Assembly (NCBI GenBank): GCA_038232055.1
Contig: JBBSIN010000042.1
Span: 1 to 20,687 of the forward strand
DNA: 20,687 bases
Origin: JBBSIN01 sp038232055
Lineage (GTDB): Bacteria > Actinomycetota > Actinomycetes > JADGOV01
Reading direction: 5' to 3'
In this document: piece after piece, positions 1-7,651 of the stretch
How the letters are laid out: each line of letters starts with the position of its first letter
How positions within the stretch are numbered: position 1 is the stretch's first letter
The notes under the pieces: generated by a model
Database searches by the model: none
Seen by the model: the letters and a program-made list of their open reading frames with translations, nothing else
What the model was told of the DNA's origin: nothing
Position numbers and translations under genes: made by a program

Positions 1-186
1 CGAGTCCGTGGGGGAATCGGTGGGCGAGTCCGAGGGCGACGGCGAGTCCGTGGGGGAATCGGTGGGCGAGTCCGAGGGCGACGGCGAGTCCGTGGGGGAA
101 TCGGTGGGCGAGTCCGAGGGCGACGGCGAGTCCGTGGGCGAGTCGGACGGCGACGGCGAGTCGGTCGGCGAGCCGGATGGTGTCGG
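1..186. repeat. 42-bp minisatellite encoding a 14-residue unit
   Basis: Three perfect tandem copies of a 42-bp unit lie at 1-42, 43-84 and 85-126, followed by diverged 30-bp units at 127-156 and 157-186. On the minus strand each 42-bp unit encodes PSPSDSPTDSPTDS in the tail of the lipoprotein. The 42- and 30-bp periods are multiples of 3, so copy-number changes keep the frame. The array starts at the window edge and probably continues to the left. Confidence 0.9.
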
Positions 187-1059
187 CGACTCGGCGGGCG
201 ACGCGGTAGGCGAGGCCGACGGGCTCGGGTAGCCCGAGTGCGAGGCCGGTGGGGTCGGTGTCCCGCCCGAGTTTCCCGAGGTGGAGGTGCCGGCGGTCGA
301 ACCATCGGCGCCGGTGCCAGCGCCGGCCCTCGCGGCTGGGTTATTCGCGCGCTCCTGGGCAGCAGCCGTGCGGCAGGTCGCGCCGACGCCCGCGGCCTGT
401 TGCGACAGGCTGTCGGCCACTGCGGCGTACGACCTCGCCTTCCCGTCGGCGCTCTTGATGGCGGCGGCCACCGAGGTCATCCAGTTGGCGATCGAGGTCA
501 CCGTGGAGCTCACCTCGTGCACACCGGGGACCGCATACGCGGCCGGATCGGCGGCGAGCTCGCGCTGCAGCACCGCCGCCGCCGCCGCGACCGCCCTCCG
601 GTCGGCCTCGACCTTCCCCGCGTGGGCCCGCACGACGGAGACCCGGCCTTCGAGCCTGCCGACCGCGGGGCGCAGCCGGGTCGACAGGGCCGCGCTCGCC
701 GATTGCACCGCCGACTCCACCCGGGCGCAGTTGCCGCGGCGTTGGGCCGCCGCCACGACTGCTGCCCGCGTCGACGTCTCCGCGCCAGACACCTCGTGCA
801 GGTAGGCGGTGAAATCGGCAGCCGAAGACAGTGGAGCGAAGTCGTCGGCAAGTGTCAGCTCGACGGCGGCGAGGTTTCGCAGTGCGCGCACCACGCCGGC
901 GTGCTCAGGGGAGGCGATGGAGCGCGCGAGGCCGAACGGCGCTACTTGCTGCGCTGCCGGGTCGGCGGCGGAGTCGGCGCTGCCCCCACAGCCTGCGGCG
1001 ATGGTCAGGCCCAGGACGGCGGGAAGCGTCCGAAGCGCGACGCGTGGCAGGGTCAGCAT
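1..1059 (-). CDS. Secreted lipoprotein with Pro/Ser/Asp/Thr repeat tail (partial, C-terminus beyond left edge)
   Basis: The minus-strand reading frame stays open from an ATG at 1059 to the left edge (353 codons, no stop). An in-frame TAG lies just upstream of the ATG, so this start is well bounded. The N-terminus MLTLPRVALRTLPAVLG followed by LTIAAGCGG looks like a lipoprotein signal with the lipidated Cys in AAGC; the -3 residue is Ala, so the lipobox is not ideal. The middle (about residues 35-250) is Ala-rich and probably helical, with single Cys residues in GNCARVES and GATCRTAA. From about residue 270 the chain becomes a low-complexity tail of SPTDSPSPSD units. I do not recognise the family. 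By analogy with similar actinobacterial proteins the tail could be a wall-spanning stalk; that is inference. The gene is divergent from the larE-like gene, with a 46-bp gap. Confidence 0.75.
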   Translation of the reverse strand, partial: MLTLPRVALRTLPAVLGLTIAAGCGGSADSAADPAAQQVAPFGLARSIASPEHAGVVRALRNLAAVELTLADDFAPLSSAADFTAYLHEVSGAETSTRAAVVAAAQRRGNCARVESAVQSASAALSTRLRPAVGRLEGRVSVVRAHAGKVEADRRAVAAAAAVLQRELAADPAAYAVPGVHEVSSTVTSIANWMTSVAAAIKSADGKARSYAAVADSLSQQAAGVGATCRTAAAQERANNPAARAGAGTGADGSTAGTSTSGNSGGTPTPPASHSGYPSPSASPTASPAESPTPSGSPTDSPSPSDSPTDSPSPSDSPTDSPTDSPSPSDSPTDSPTDSPSPSDSPTDSPTDS

Positions 1060-1068
1060 GACGGCGCA

Positions 1069-1074
1069 AGACTA
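1069..1074 (-). promoter_or_regulatory. Candidate -10 box of the lipoprotein gene
   Basis: TAGTCT on the minus strand fits the actinobacterial TAnnnT -10 pattern. It ends 9 nt before the ATG at 1059, which would give a leaderless or almost leaderless transcript. No Shine-Dalgarno sequence precedes the ATG. No convincing -35 is visible. Confidence 0.35.
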
Positions 1075-1092
1075 CCCGCAGCACGGGGCGGT

Positions 1093-1098
1093 TAGGGT
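1093..1098 (+). promoter_or_regulatory. Candidate -10 box giving a leaderless larE-like transcript
   Basis: TAGGGT (TAnnnT) is followed by exactly 7 nt and then the GTG at 1106, the spacing expected when transcription starts at the start codon. This supports the GTG over the upstream ATG at 1058. No -35 consensus is seen. guaA shows the same arrangement. Confidence 0.4.
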
Positions 1099-1105
1099 CG
1101 GTTCT

Positions 1106-1966
1106 GTGACGAGGCCCGATGACGCCCTCGACGCGCGGCTCGGCGTACTTCTCGACGTACTAAATGCGCAGTTGCACGACTTCGGGTCGCTGCTCGTCGC
1201 GTTCAGCGGCGGCGCGGACTCCGCGTTCCTGCTGGCGGCGGCCGTACGCGCCATCGGGCCGGACTCCGTGGTCGCGGCCACCGCGGTTTCTCCCAGCCTG
1301 CCGAGCGCCGAGCTGGCGCCGGCAGCGGCCTTCGCGGCGAGCCTCGGCGTCCGCCACGCCACGCCCACCACCGACGAGATGGGCCGGCCCGGCTACCGGG
1401 CCAACGCCGGCGACCGGTGCTACTTCTGCAAAGCGGAGTTGCTCGACGTGTTGTGGCCAGTCGCCGCCGCCTTCGGCCTGGCGTACGTCGCGACCGGAAC
1501 CAACGCCGACGACGCCGCTGCCGGCTTTCGGCCGGGCATCCGAGCGGCGGCCGAGCGAGCGGCGATGACGCCCCTCCGCGACGCCGGCCTGACAAAGGCG
1601 CAGGTGCGGACGGCCAGCCGTCGGTGGGGCGTGCCGACCTGGGACAAGCCGGCAGCTGCCTGTCTGTCGAGCCGGATCGCGTACGGCGTCGAGATCACAC
1701 CGACGAGGCTGGCCCGGGTCGACCGTGCCGAGAGCGAGCTGCGGCGAGCGCTGCACAAAGCGGGCGTCGACGTCCGCGACCTGCGAGTGCGCGACCTCGG
1801 CGACCGGGCGCGGATCGAGATCGACCGCAACCTCGTGCCGCTGCTCGCCGATTCCCCGGAGCTGCTGGCCGCCGTAACTGGCTTCGAGGGTGTCGACGTC
1901 GACCCCCGGGGGTTCCGCTCCGGGTCGATGAACGAGCTGCTGCCGGAGCCTGAGCGCTTTCGGTGA
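1106..1966 (+). CDS. larE: LarE-like ATP-dependent sulfur transferase (PP-loop superfamily)
   Basis: This 286-aa protein has the N-type ATP pyrophosphatase PP-loop SGGADS at residues 34-39, as in LarE. LarE adenylates the nicotinate-derived precursor of the nickel-pincer nucleotide and supplies sulfur to it. Cys186 in the motif WDKPAAACLSSR lines up with the sacrificial Cys176 of Lactobacillus plantarum LarE. Cys105 and Cys108 (CYFC) supply two more cysteines, the three-Cys pattern described for LarE enzymes that use a [4Fe-4S] cluster. Length and motif order fit the family. GTG 1106 was preferred because a -10 box ends 7 nt upstream; an in-frame ATG at 1058 would add 16 residues and overlap the start of the divergent lipoprotein gene. 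No larB, larC or lactate racemase gene is in the window, so the true substrate is unknown. Confidence 0.85.
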   Translation: MTRPDDALDARLGVLLDVLNAQLHDFGSLLVAFSGGADSAFLLAAAVRAIGPDSVVAATAVSPSLPSAELAPAAAFAASLGVRHATPTTDEMGRPGYRANAGDRCYFCKAELLDVLWPVAAAFGLAYVATGTNADDAAAGFRPGIRAAAERAAMTPLRDAGLTKAQVRTASRRWGVPTWDKPAAACLSSRIAYGVEITPTRLARVDRAESELRRALHKAGVDVRDLRVRDLGDRARIEIDRNLVPLLADSPELLAAVTGFEGVDVDPRGFRSGSMNELLPEPERFR

Positions 1967-1986
1967 CGCGTTCGCGAAGCATCGCG

Positions 1987-2016
1987 TTGGTCCAACGGGC
2001 GTGAACCGTCTAACCT
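1987..2016 (+). promoter_or_regulatory. Candidate promoter of the cold-shock gene
   Basis: TTGGTC (1987-1992) and TAACCT (2011-2016) are separated by 18 bp, giving weak sigma70-like boxes. Transcription would begin near 2023 and leave a leader of about 30 nt. AGAGG at 2043-2047, 6 nt before the GTG at 2054, is a plausible ribosome binding site. Confidence 0.3.
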
Positions 2017-2053
2017 TGGGGACCGTTTCGACTCCAGCAATCAGAGGTTCCGC

Positions 2054-2440
2054 GTGCCCACCGGCAAGGTCAAGTTCTACGACACCGAGAAGGGCTTCGG
2101 CTTCCTCTCGCGCGACGACGGCGGCGACGTCTACGTGCACTCCTCGGCGCTGCCCCAGGGCGTCACGGAGCTGAAAGCCGGCGCGCGGGTCGACTTCGGC
2201 GTCGCCGAGGGTAGGCGCGGCGAGCAGGCGCTCTCCGTGCGCGTGCTCGACCCGCTGCCGACACTGGCTGCCGCGTCCCGACGTCCGGCCGAGGAGCTGC
2301 ACGGCCTCGTCGAGGACATGATCAAGATGCTCGAGGGAAAGGTGCAGCCGGCCCTGCGTCGCGGCCGTTATCCCGACAAGCGCGACGCGCACCGGGTGGC
2401 GGAAGTCGTCCATGCGGTCGCGCGGGAGCTCGACCAGTAG
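2054..2440 (+). CDS. Cold-shock domain protein with C-terminal extension (CspB-like)
   Basis: The first ~65 residues form a cold-shock OB fold that binds single-stranded nucleic acid. The RNP1 motif is KGFGFLS and the RNP2 motif VYVHSSA, preceded by GKVKFYD. The total length is 128 aa, about twice the minimal 67-aa Csp. The extra ~60 residues (EELHGLVEDMIKMLEG onward) look helical and match the extended cold-shock proteins common in Actinobacteria, such as mycobacterial CspB. It starts at GTG with AGAGG 6 nt upstream. Its stop lies 3 bp from the stop of the convergent MFS gene. In mycobacteria a similar protein lies in the same general neighbourhood as MFS and DUF3027 genes. Role inferred: RNA chaperone. 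Confidence 0.92.
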   Translation: MPTGKVKFYDTEKGFGFLSRDDGGDVYVHSSALPQGVTELKAGARVDFGVAEGRRGEQALSVRVLDPLPTLAAASRRPAEELHGLVEDMIKMLEGKVQPALRRGRYPDKRDAHRVAEVVHAVARELDQ

Positions 2441-2443
2441 CGC

Positions 2444-3754
2444 TCAGCCGAGCGCTTGGGCCGACATGCCGAGCTGGACGCGGGTGCTTCGGGCGCCCCG
2501 CAGGCACCAGGCCAGAGCCGCGACGCCAAGGCCCGTCGCCACGCCTAAGCCGAGCCGATGCGAGAGCGGCAGCACGATCCCGACGATGCCGCCGAGCACC
2601 CAGGCCAGCTGTAGCAAGCTTTCGGAGAGCGAGAACGCTGAGCTGCGCACCCGCTCGGCGACCTCGCGTTGTACGAGGGAGTCGAGGCCCAGCTTCGAGA
2701 CCGCCTGACCCGCGGCGACGGTCAACGCGACGAGAAGCAGCGTGGGAAGGCCATAGAAGAGAGCACCGAGCAGGCATGCGGCCGTCGACACGAGCACCGA
2801 GCCGACCGGGAGGGCCAGCGAGGCGCGGCCCTGTAGTCGCCCGCCCAGAGCCGTGCCGAGCAGGCCGCCGACGGCGGCGGCTGCGATGACGACCCCGAGT
2901 GCGACGTTGCTACTGCCGATGACCCCCACGCCACCCCGGTCCCGGAGCAGGAAGGCCAGGAAGATCGTCAGGAGGCCGTTGAGCGCGCGCAGCGAGCATG
3001 CGCCGATCAACGCGACGATCACCCGCGGCCCCAGGTTCTGGCGGCCGATCGGCAGGCGCCACCGTCGACGGTCGCTGGATAGTCGCTCGTGCCGCTCGAT
3101 CGAGTCGACGTGCGCCGGCAGCCCGAACGTCAGCGCGGCTCCGACGAAGAACACCGCCGTGGCCAGGCGCAGCGTCCACTCCGGGCCGGCGACGGCGGCG
3201 ACGAGGCCGCCGATCGGAGCGGCGGCGGCGGCCAGCAGCAGGCCGGCGAGCACGAGCCGGGAGTTGGCGCGCACGAGCGATATCCCGGTCGGCAGCAGGC
3301 GAGGTACGACGGCGCTTCGCGCGACGCCGTATGCCTTGGAGCACAGCAGGAGTCCGAACGCCTCCGGGTAGAGCGCCAGTGGATCGGAGCCGGCGAGCGC
3401 CCGCGCCATGGCGAGCGCGAGCACGCCGCGCCCCACCAGGGTCGCGGCGATGGCCAGTCGGCGTCCGTGCCTAACGCGGTCGAGCAGCGGGCCGACGACC
3501 GGCGCCAGCAAGGCGAACGGTGCCATCGTGATGACGAGATAGAGCGCCACCCGGCTGCGTGCCTCGCCGATCGGGACGCTGAAGAACAGCGACCCGGCCA
3601 GGGCCACCGCCACCAGTGCGTCGGCGGCGCCCGAGACGGCGTGGACCTCGATCAGCTGCGACAGACCGGTTTCACCGGCGCCGTGGGCGCGCGCGGCGGT
3701 GCGCATCCGGCGAGCGGCCGCGCGGGCAAAGCCGGCCGGGTGGGTGAGGTCCAC
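2444..3754 (-). CDS. MFS-type transporter
   Basis: This is a 436-aa hydrophobic protein with about 10-12 membrane segments by eye. One example is the stretch around VALYLVITMAPFALLAPVVG followed by LLDRVRHGRR, the basic loop between helices 2 and 3 typical of the major facilitator superfamily. A second half begins near IVALIGACSLRALNGLLTIF. The cytoplasmic N-terminus contains GLSQLIEVHAVSGAADALV, typical of the actinobacterial permeases found beside DUF3027 genes (Rv0876c-like); the substrate is unknown. The frame is open far upstream, but the membrane protein begins here: GTG 3754 is the last good start before MDLTHPAGFARAAARR. It diverges from the DUF3027 gene across 48 bp that hold a perfect dyad, and it converges with the cold-shock gene. 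Confidence 0.85.
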   Translation of the reverse strand: MDLTHPAGFARAAARRMRTAARAHGAGETGLSQLIEVHAVSGAADALVAVALAGSLFFSVPIGEARSRVALYLVITMAPFALLAPVVGPLLDRVRHGRRLAIAATLVGRGVLALAMARALAGSDPLALYPEAFGLLLCSKAYGVARSAVVPRLLPTGISLVRANSRLVLAGLLLAAAAAPIGGLVAAVAGPEWTLRLATAVFFVGAALTFGLPAHVDSIERHERLSSDRRRWRLPIGRQNLGPRVIVALIGACSLRALNGLLTIFLAFLLRDRGGVGVIGSSNVALGVVIAAAAVGGLLGTALGGRLQGRASLALPVGSVLVSTAACLLGALFYGLPTLLLVALTVAAGQAVSKLGLDSLVQREVAERVRSSAFSLSESLLQLAWVLGGIVGIVLPLSHRLGLGVATGLGVAALAWCLRGARSTRVQLGMSAQALG

Positions 3755-3781
3755 CCGAGCAGTGTCGTACGGACTGCTCGG
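3755..3781. promoter_or_regulatory. Perfect 9-bp inverted repeat in a divergent intergenic region (operator candidate)
   Basis: The arms ccgagcagt (3755-3763) and actgctcgg (3773-3781) are perfectly complementary around a 9-nt centre that contains the palindrome cgtacg. The dyad fills more than half of the 48-bp gap between the MFS start (3754) and the DUF3027 start (3803). It could be a repressor site controlling both genes or a hairpin in either transcript. No regulator gene is adjacent. Confidence 0.45.
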
Positions 3782-3802
3782 CCTATGCGGGAAGATGGCG
3801 CA

Positions 3803-4687
3803 ATGACCACCGCGACCGCCGCGACTACGACTCCCGCGCCCCGTGCGCGTGCCGCGACTCTCGACGCCGCATCGGCCGCCGCCGTCGACCTCGCCAGGGA
3901 CGCCGCGGTGGGGGCGGCTGGCGACGCCGCGCTTGTCGGCGAGTGGCTCGGCGCGGCGCCGGAGGCCGAGCGGGTGGTCACCCACTCCTTTGACTGCCTC
4001 GTCAGGGCCTACCGCGGCTGGCGGTGGGCGGTGACGGTCGCCAGGGCATCGCGGGCGAAGGTGGTGACGGTCGACGAGGTCGTCCTGCTGCCCGGCGACG
4101 GCGCGCTGATCGCGCCAGAGTGGGTCCCGTGGAGCGAGCGGATCCGGCCCGGCGACCTGGGCGTCGGCGATGTCATGGTGACGCCCGTTGACGACGAGCG
4201 GCTGGTGCCGGCGTACGCCGCCGGCGACGACCCGGACGAGGAGGCGGTCGCCTACGAACTCGCGCTCGGCCGGGTCCGGGTGCTCTCGCTGGAAGGCCGC
4301 GACGACGCCGCCGAGCGCTGGTACGCCGGTCCGCTCGGTCCCGACGCCCCGATCGCCAAGGCGGCGCCCGGCCCGTGCGCGACGTGCGGCTTCTGGGTGC
4401 CGGTCCGGGGCGACCTCGGCCAGCTCTTCGGCGCGTGCGCGAACGAGTACGCACCCGACGACAGCCGCATCGTCGCCGCCGACCATGGTTGCGGCGCGCA
4501 CTCGGAAGCCGTCGTCGCGGTCGAGCCGCTGCCGCGGGCCGAGCCGCTCGTCGACACCGTCGGTTTCGACGAGCTGCCCGAGGAGGCCGACGCCGCTGCC
4601 GGGTCCGACCGTGCCGTCGGGTCGGACGCCGCTGCCGGATCCGACGGCGCTGCCGGCTCCGATGCAGAGGACCTGGGGCACAGCTGA
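3803..4687 (+). CDS. DUF3027 family protein with zinc-ribbon-like cysteines
   Basis: This 294-aa soluble protein matches the actinobacterial DUF3027 family (Rv0877-like, function unknown). The N-terminal half (about residues 20-175) carries the family segment with VGEWLG, YRGWRWAVTVAR and VPWSERIRPGDLGVGD. The C-terminal half has four cysteines: Cys192 and Cys195 in PCATCGFW, Cys212 in GACANEY, and Cys230 in DHGCGAHS. They resemble a zinc-binding treble-clef or ribbon; zinc binding is inferred. A low-complexity tail of (A)AGSD units precedes the stop. The TGA overlaps the CTG start of the ATPase gene, so the two are probably translationally coupled. No catalytic residues can be assigned. Confidence 0.88.
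   Translation: MTTATAATTTPAPRARAATLDAASAAAVDLARDAAVGAAGDAALVGEWLGAAPEAERVVTHSFDCLVRAYRGWRWAVTVARASRAKVVTVDEVVLLPGDGALIAPEWVPWSERIRPGDLGVGDVMVTPVDDERLVPAYAAGDDPDEEAVAYELALGRVRVLSLEGRDDAAERWYAGPLGPDAPIAKAAPGPCATCGFWVPVRGDLGQLFGACANEYAPDDSRIVAADHGCGAHSEAVVAVEPLPRAEPLVDTVGFDELPEEADAAAGSDRAVGSDAAAGSDGAAGSDAEDLGHS
4675..4686 (+). promoter_or_regulatory. Ribosome binding site and CTG start overlapping the DUF3027 stop
   Basis: GGGG at 4675-4678 lies 5 nt before CTG 4684-4686. The CTG shares three bases with the TGA stop at 4685-4687, giving CTGA in place of the usual ATGA or GTGA. A weaker GAGG lies at 4667-4670. No in-frame ATG or GTG occurs between here and the conserved N-terminus. Confidence 0.5.
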
Positions 4688-7632
4688 GCGACCCCTTCGG
4701 CACCGCGGAGCTGCGCCGGCGGGTCCTCGACGCCTGGTCCGCGTCACCGGCCCGCTTTCGCGAGGACGCCAACGCGGAGGAGGAGCTGGCCGTCGGCGCG
4801 TACCGCGGCCGGGTGGTCGTCGAGCTGGCGCAGAACGCGGCTGACGCGGCGCTGCGCGCCGGCGAGCCGGGCAGCGTGCTGTTCCGTCTCGGCCGGCGCA
4901 GGCTGGTCGTGGCCAACACCGGCGCACCGCTGGACCGCGCGGGTGTGGAGGCACTCTCGACACTGCGCGCATCGGCCAAGCGCGACGGGACCGCGACGGC
5001 CGGCCGGTTCGGCGTGGGCTTCGCCGCCGTCCGCTCGGTGAGTGACGAGCCGTTGATCGCGTCGACGTCGGGTGCCGTGCGATGGTCGCTGGCCGACGCG
5101 AGGTCCATCGCCGGCTCGGTCGGGTCACTGGCCGGCGAGCTCGACCGGCGCGGTGGCGACGTACCGCTGCTCCGGCTGCCGTTCAGCGCTGACCTTGCGC
5201 CGGTGCCCGGTTACGTCACCGCGGTCGTCCTGCCGCTGCGCGACGACGCGGCGGAGGCGGCGGTCCGCGCCGAGCTGGCCGGTCTCGACCCGACGCTCCT
5301 GCTCGCCCTGCCGGCCCTGGCCGCGGTCACCGTTGAGGTCGATTCGCGGCTTCGGCGGCTGACCGCCCGGGGCGAAGGCGCCGCCGTCGTCGTCGAGGAC
5401 GACGGGGAGGTGACGCGCTGGCACGTCGTACGCCGCACCGGCCGAGTCGACCCCGCGCTCGTCGCCGACCGGCCCGTGGAGGAGCGCGCTCGAACCGGGT
5501 GGGCCGTGATGTGCGCGGTGCCGGTCGGCAGCGACGGTGCGCCGCAGCCGCTGCCCGGCTCGGTGCCCGCCGTCGTACGGGCGCCGACGCCGACCGACGA
5601 CCCGCTCTCGCTACCGGCGGTCGTGACGGCCACGTGGCCGCTCGACTCGACCCGCCGTCGGGTCGCGACGGGGCCGCTGCGTGCCGCGCTGGTCGAGGCT
5701 GCGGCGGGGGCGTACGCCGACGTCGTGCGCGAGGTGGCGACGACGCCGGCCGTGCTCGACCTGGTGCCGGTCGGTCTCGCGGCGGGCGAGCTCGACGCCG
5801 CACTACGGGCGACTGCCCTGGACCGGCTGGCTGACACCGCGTTCCTGCCCTTGGCCGAGGACCCGCAGCTGCGGGTGCGTCCCCGGGAGGCGCTCGCGCT
5901 CGACCTCGGCCCAACCGCGGTCGAGGTCATGGCGCCGGTACTGGCCGGGCTGCTGCCGGAGCCGTGGGCCCGCCGGCTCGCACCGCTGGCCGTGCTCGGC
6001 GTACGCCGGATCGGCCCGGCCGAGCTCGTCGACGCGCTGGCTGCGTTGGACCGGGAGCCCGCCTGGTGGCGTTCGCTCTACGCCGCGCTGGCCGAGACGC
6101 ACCTGGGCGCACCGGAGCGCGACGCGCTGGGTGCGTTGCCCGTTCCGCTGGCCGACGGGCGGCTGGTCAGCGGGCCGCGCGGGCTGCTCCTTCCCGGCGA
6201 CGACGTGCCGGCGGAGGCGGCGGGCGCGCTCGGCCTGCGGCTGGTGCATCCGGACGCGGCCCATCCGCTGCTGCGGCTGCTCGGCGCCACCGACGCATCG
6301 CCGCGCACGTTGCTCGACGACCCGCGGCTGCAGGCCGCGGTGGCCGCGTCGTACGACGCCGAGGACCCCAGCCCGCTCGCCGACGCTGTGCTGCGGTTAG
6401 TGGCGGCCGGCGGCCTGCGGCCGGGCGAGCTGCCGCAGCTCGCCGACCTGGCGCTGCCCGCCGACGACGGCGAGCTCTACCCGGCGGGCGAGCTGCTGCT
6501 GCCCGGCAGCCCGCTGGCCGAGGTTGTCGACCCGGATGCACCGTTCGGACGGGTTGCGGCGGCCCTCGTCGAGCGGTGGGGGCCCGACGTGCTGAGCGCC
6601 GTGGGGGTGCTAGACCGCTTCGCCGTCCTGCGCCGGGCCGACGTGCCCGTCGACCCGGCGGCCGCCGACTCCGACCTCGACGGTGAGGACGAGTGGTTCG
6701 CCGACGTGCTGTCGGCGCTGCCCGAGCAGCCGGCGCCGCCGGTGCTGGCCGAGCTCGTCGCCGTCCGCGACCTCGAGCTCGTCGCCGACTGGGCGCGGGC
6801 GCTACCCCTTCTGCCGCGCGACGCCCTGGCGCAGCCGGCGCTGGCCGTGCTCGCGGACGGCCGCCGGGTCGAGATCCCCTCGTACACCCGCTGGTGGCTG
6901 GCCCGGGCACCGGTGATCGGTGGTCGGCGACCGCGCGACCTCGCGCTGGCGGGCAGTGACCTCGGCGGCCTCTACGACGCGGCACCCGTCGGGCTCGACG
7001 CCGACGTCCTCGCACTGCTCGGCGTGCGCTCGAGCGTCGAGGCGCTGCTCGCCGAGCCGGATGGCGCCGCCGAACTCCTCGACCGGCTCGGTGATCCCGC
7101 CCGCGACGTCGGCCGCGACGCCGCGCGCACACTGCACGCCTTGCTCGCGGCGTACGACGCGCCGCCGCCGGACCGGGTGCGCGCCGTACGCGGCGGCCGG
7201 CTCCAGGTGGTCGACGCGGGCGACGCGGTCGTCGTCGACGCCCCCGACCTGCTGCCGCTGGTCGCACCGCTCGCCGTGGTGCCGGCGCCCCTGCCGTCGG
7301 CCGGCCCGGTCGCCGACCTGCTCGACGTGCCACTGGCCGGCGAGCTGACCGCCTACGACGTGGTCTCCTCAGGGGTCGAGCGATCGACCCCTCGTGGCGC
7401 CTACGTCGAGCACGAGCGCCTCCTCGTCACCGACGCGGCGGGCCGGCCGACCCCCGTCGCCTGGCGGGTCGTCGGCGACACGGCGCACGTCGATGCGGCG
7501 GCCGGCCCGGAGGGAATCGCTCGGGCGCTGGCCTGGCGCGAAGGCCGGTGGGCCGACCGGTGGCTCCTCGCCGCACTGCTGCGAGCACCGCTCGACGAGA
7601 CGGCGCTGCTGGCGGAGCACGACCTCGACTGA
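4684..7632 (+). CDS. Sacsin N-terminal / GHKL ATPase-like protein, probable CTG start
   Basis: This is a 982-aa protein with an N-terminal Hsp90-type (GHKL) ATP-binding fold. The N-box is ELAQNAADAA, with Glu47 and Asn51. The next motif reads VVANTGAP (Asn78-Thr79-Gly80), where GHKL enzymes normally have D-x-G. The glycine-rich lid motif is GRFGVGF (107-113). The remaining ~850 residues are Leu/Asp/Pro-rich with no domain I can name. The family occurs in many Actinobacteria as 'sacsin N-terminal ATPase-like' and is not well characterised; a chaperone-like role is inferred. The conserved opening SDPFGTAELRRRVLDAW directly follows the CTG at 4684. The next usable start (GTG near 4812) would remove this segment and start just before the N-box, so CTG is preferred. 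Translation is probably coupled to DUF3027. Confidence 0.85.
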   Translation: MSDPFGTAELRRRVLDAWSASPARFREDANAEEELAVGAYRGRVVVELAQNAADAALRAGEPGSVLFRLGRRRLVVANTGAPLDRAGVEALSTLRASAKRDGTATAGRFGVGFAAVRSVSDEPLIASTSGAVRWSLADARSIAGSVGSLAGELDRRGGDVPLLRLPFSADLAPVPGYVTAVVLPLRDDAAEAAVRAELAGLDPTLLLALPALAAVTVEVDSRLRRLTARGEGAAVVVEDDGEVTRWHVVRRTGRVDPALVADRPVEERARTGWAVMCAVPVGSDGAPQPLPGSVPAVVRAPTPTDDPLSLPAVVTATWPLDSTRRRVATGPLRAALVEAAAGAYADVVREVATTPAVLDLVPVGLAAGELDAALRATALDRLADTAFLPLAEDPQLRVRPREALALDLGPTAVEVMAPVLAGLLPEPWARRLAPLAVLGVRRIGPAELVDALAALDREPAWWRSLYAALAETHLGAPERDALGALPVPLADGRLVSGPRGLLLPGDDVPAEAAGALGLRLVHPDAAHPLLRLLGATDASPRTLLDDPRLQAAVAASYDAEDPSPLADAVLRLVAAGGLRPGELPQLADLALPADDGELYPAGELLLPGSPLAEVVDPDAPFGRVAAALVERWGPDVLSAVGVLDRFAVLRRADVPVDPAAADSDLDGEDEWFADVLSALPEQPAPPVLAELVAVRDLELVADWARALPLLPRDALAQPALAVLADGRRVEIPSYTRWWLARAPVIGGRRPRDLALAGSDLGGLYDAAPVGLDADVLALLGVRSSVEALLAEPDGAAELLDRLGDPARDVGRDAARTLHALLAAYDAPPPDRVRAVRGGRLQVVDAGDAVVVDAPDLLPLVAPLAVVPAPLPSAGPVADLLDVPLAGELTAYDVVSSGVERSTPRGAYVEHERLLVTDAAGRPTPVAWRVVGDTAHVDAAAGPEGIARALAWREGRWADRWLLAALLRAPLDETALLAEHDLD

Positions 7633-7651
7633 AGCGCCGCGCGGCCCCGGC

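Noticed and set aside
1..186. CRISPR array
   Set aside because: The repeats are head-to-tail without spacers and keep a coding frame.
8..232. Plus-strand open frame of GESVGESEGD repeats
   Set aside because: It is the antisense of the lipoprotein tail; the minus-strand frame has a signal peptide, a bounded start and no stop for 353 codons.
238..1095. Plus-strand Arg/Gly-rich frames opposite the lipoprotein gene
   Set aside because: Typical high-GC shadow composition, with no recognisable domain or ribosome binding site.
2444..5128. Single 894-codon minus-strand frame covering the MFS gene and the antisense of DUF3027
   Set aside because: Only the part from 3754 down encodes a membrane protein; the upstream part is Arg/Pro-rich shadow sequence opposite two real genes.
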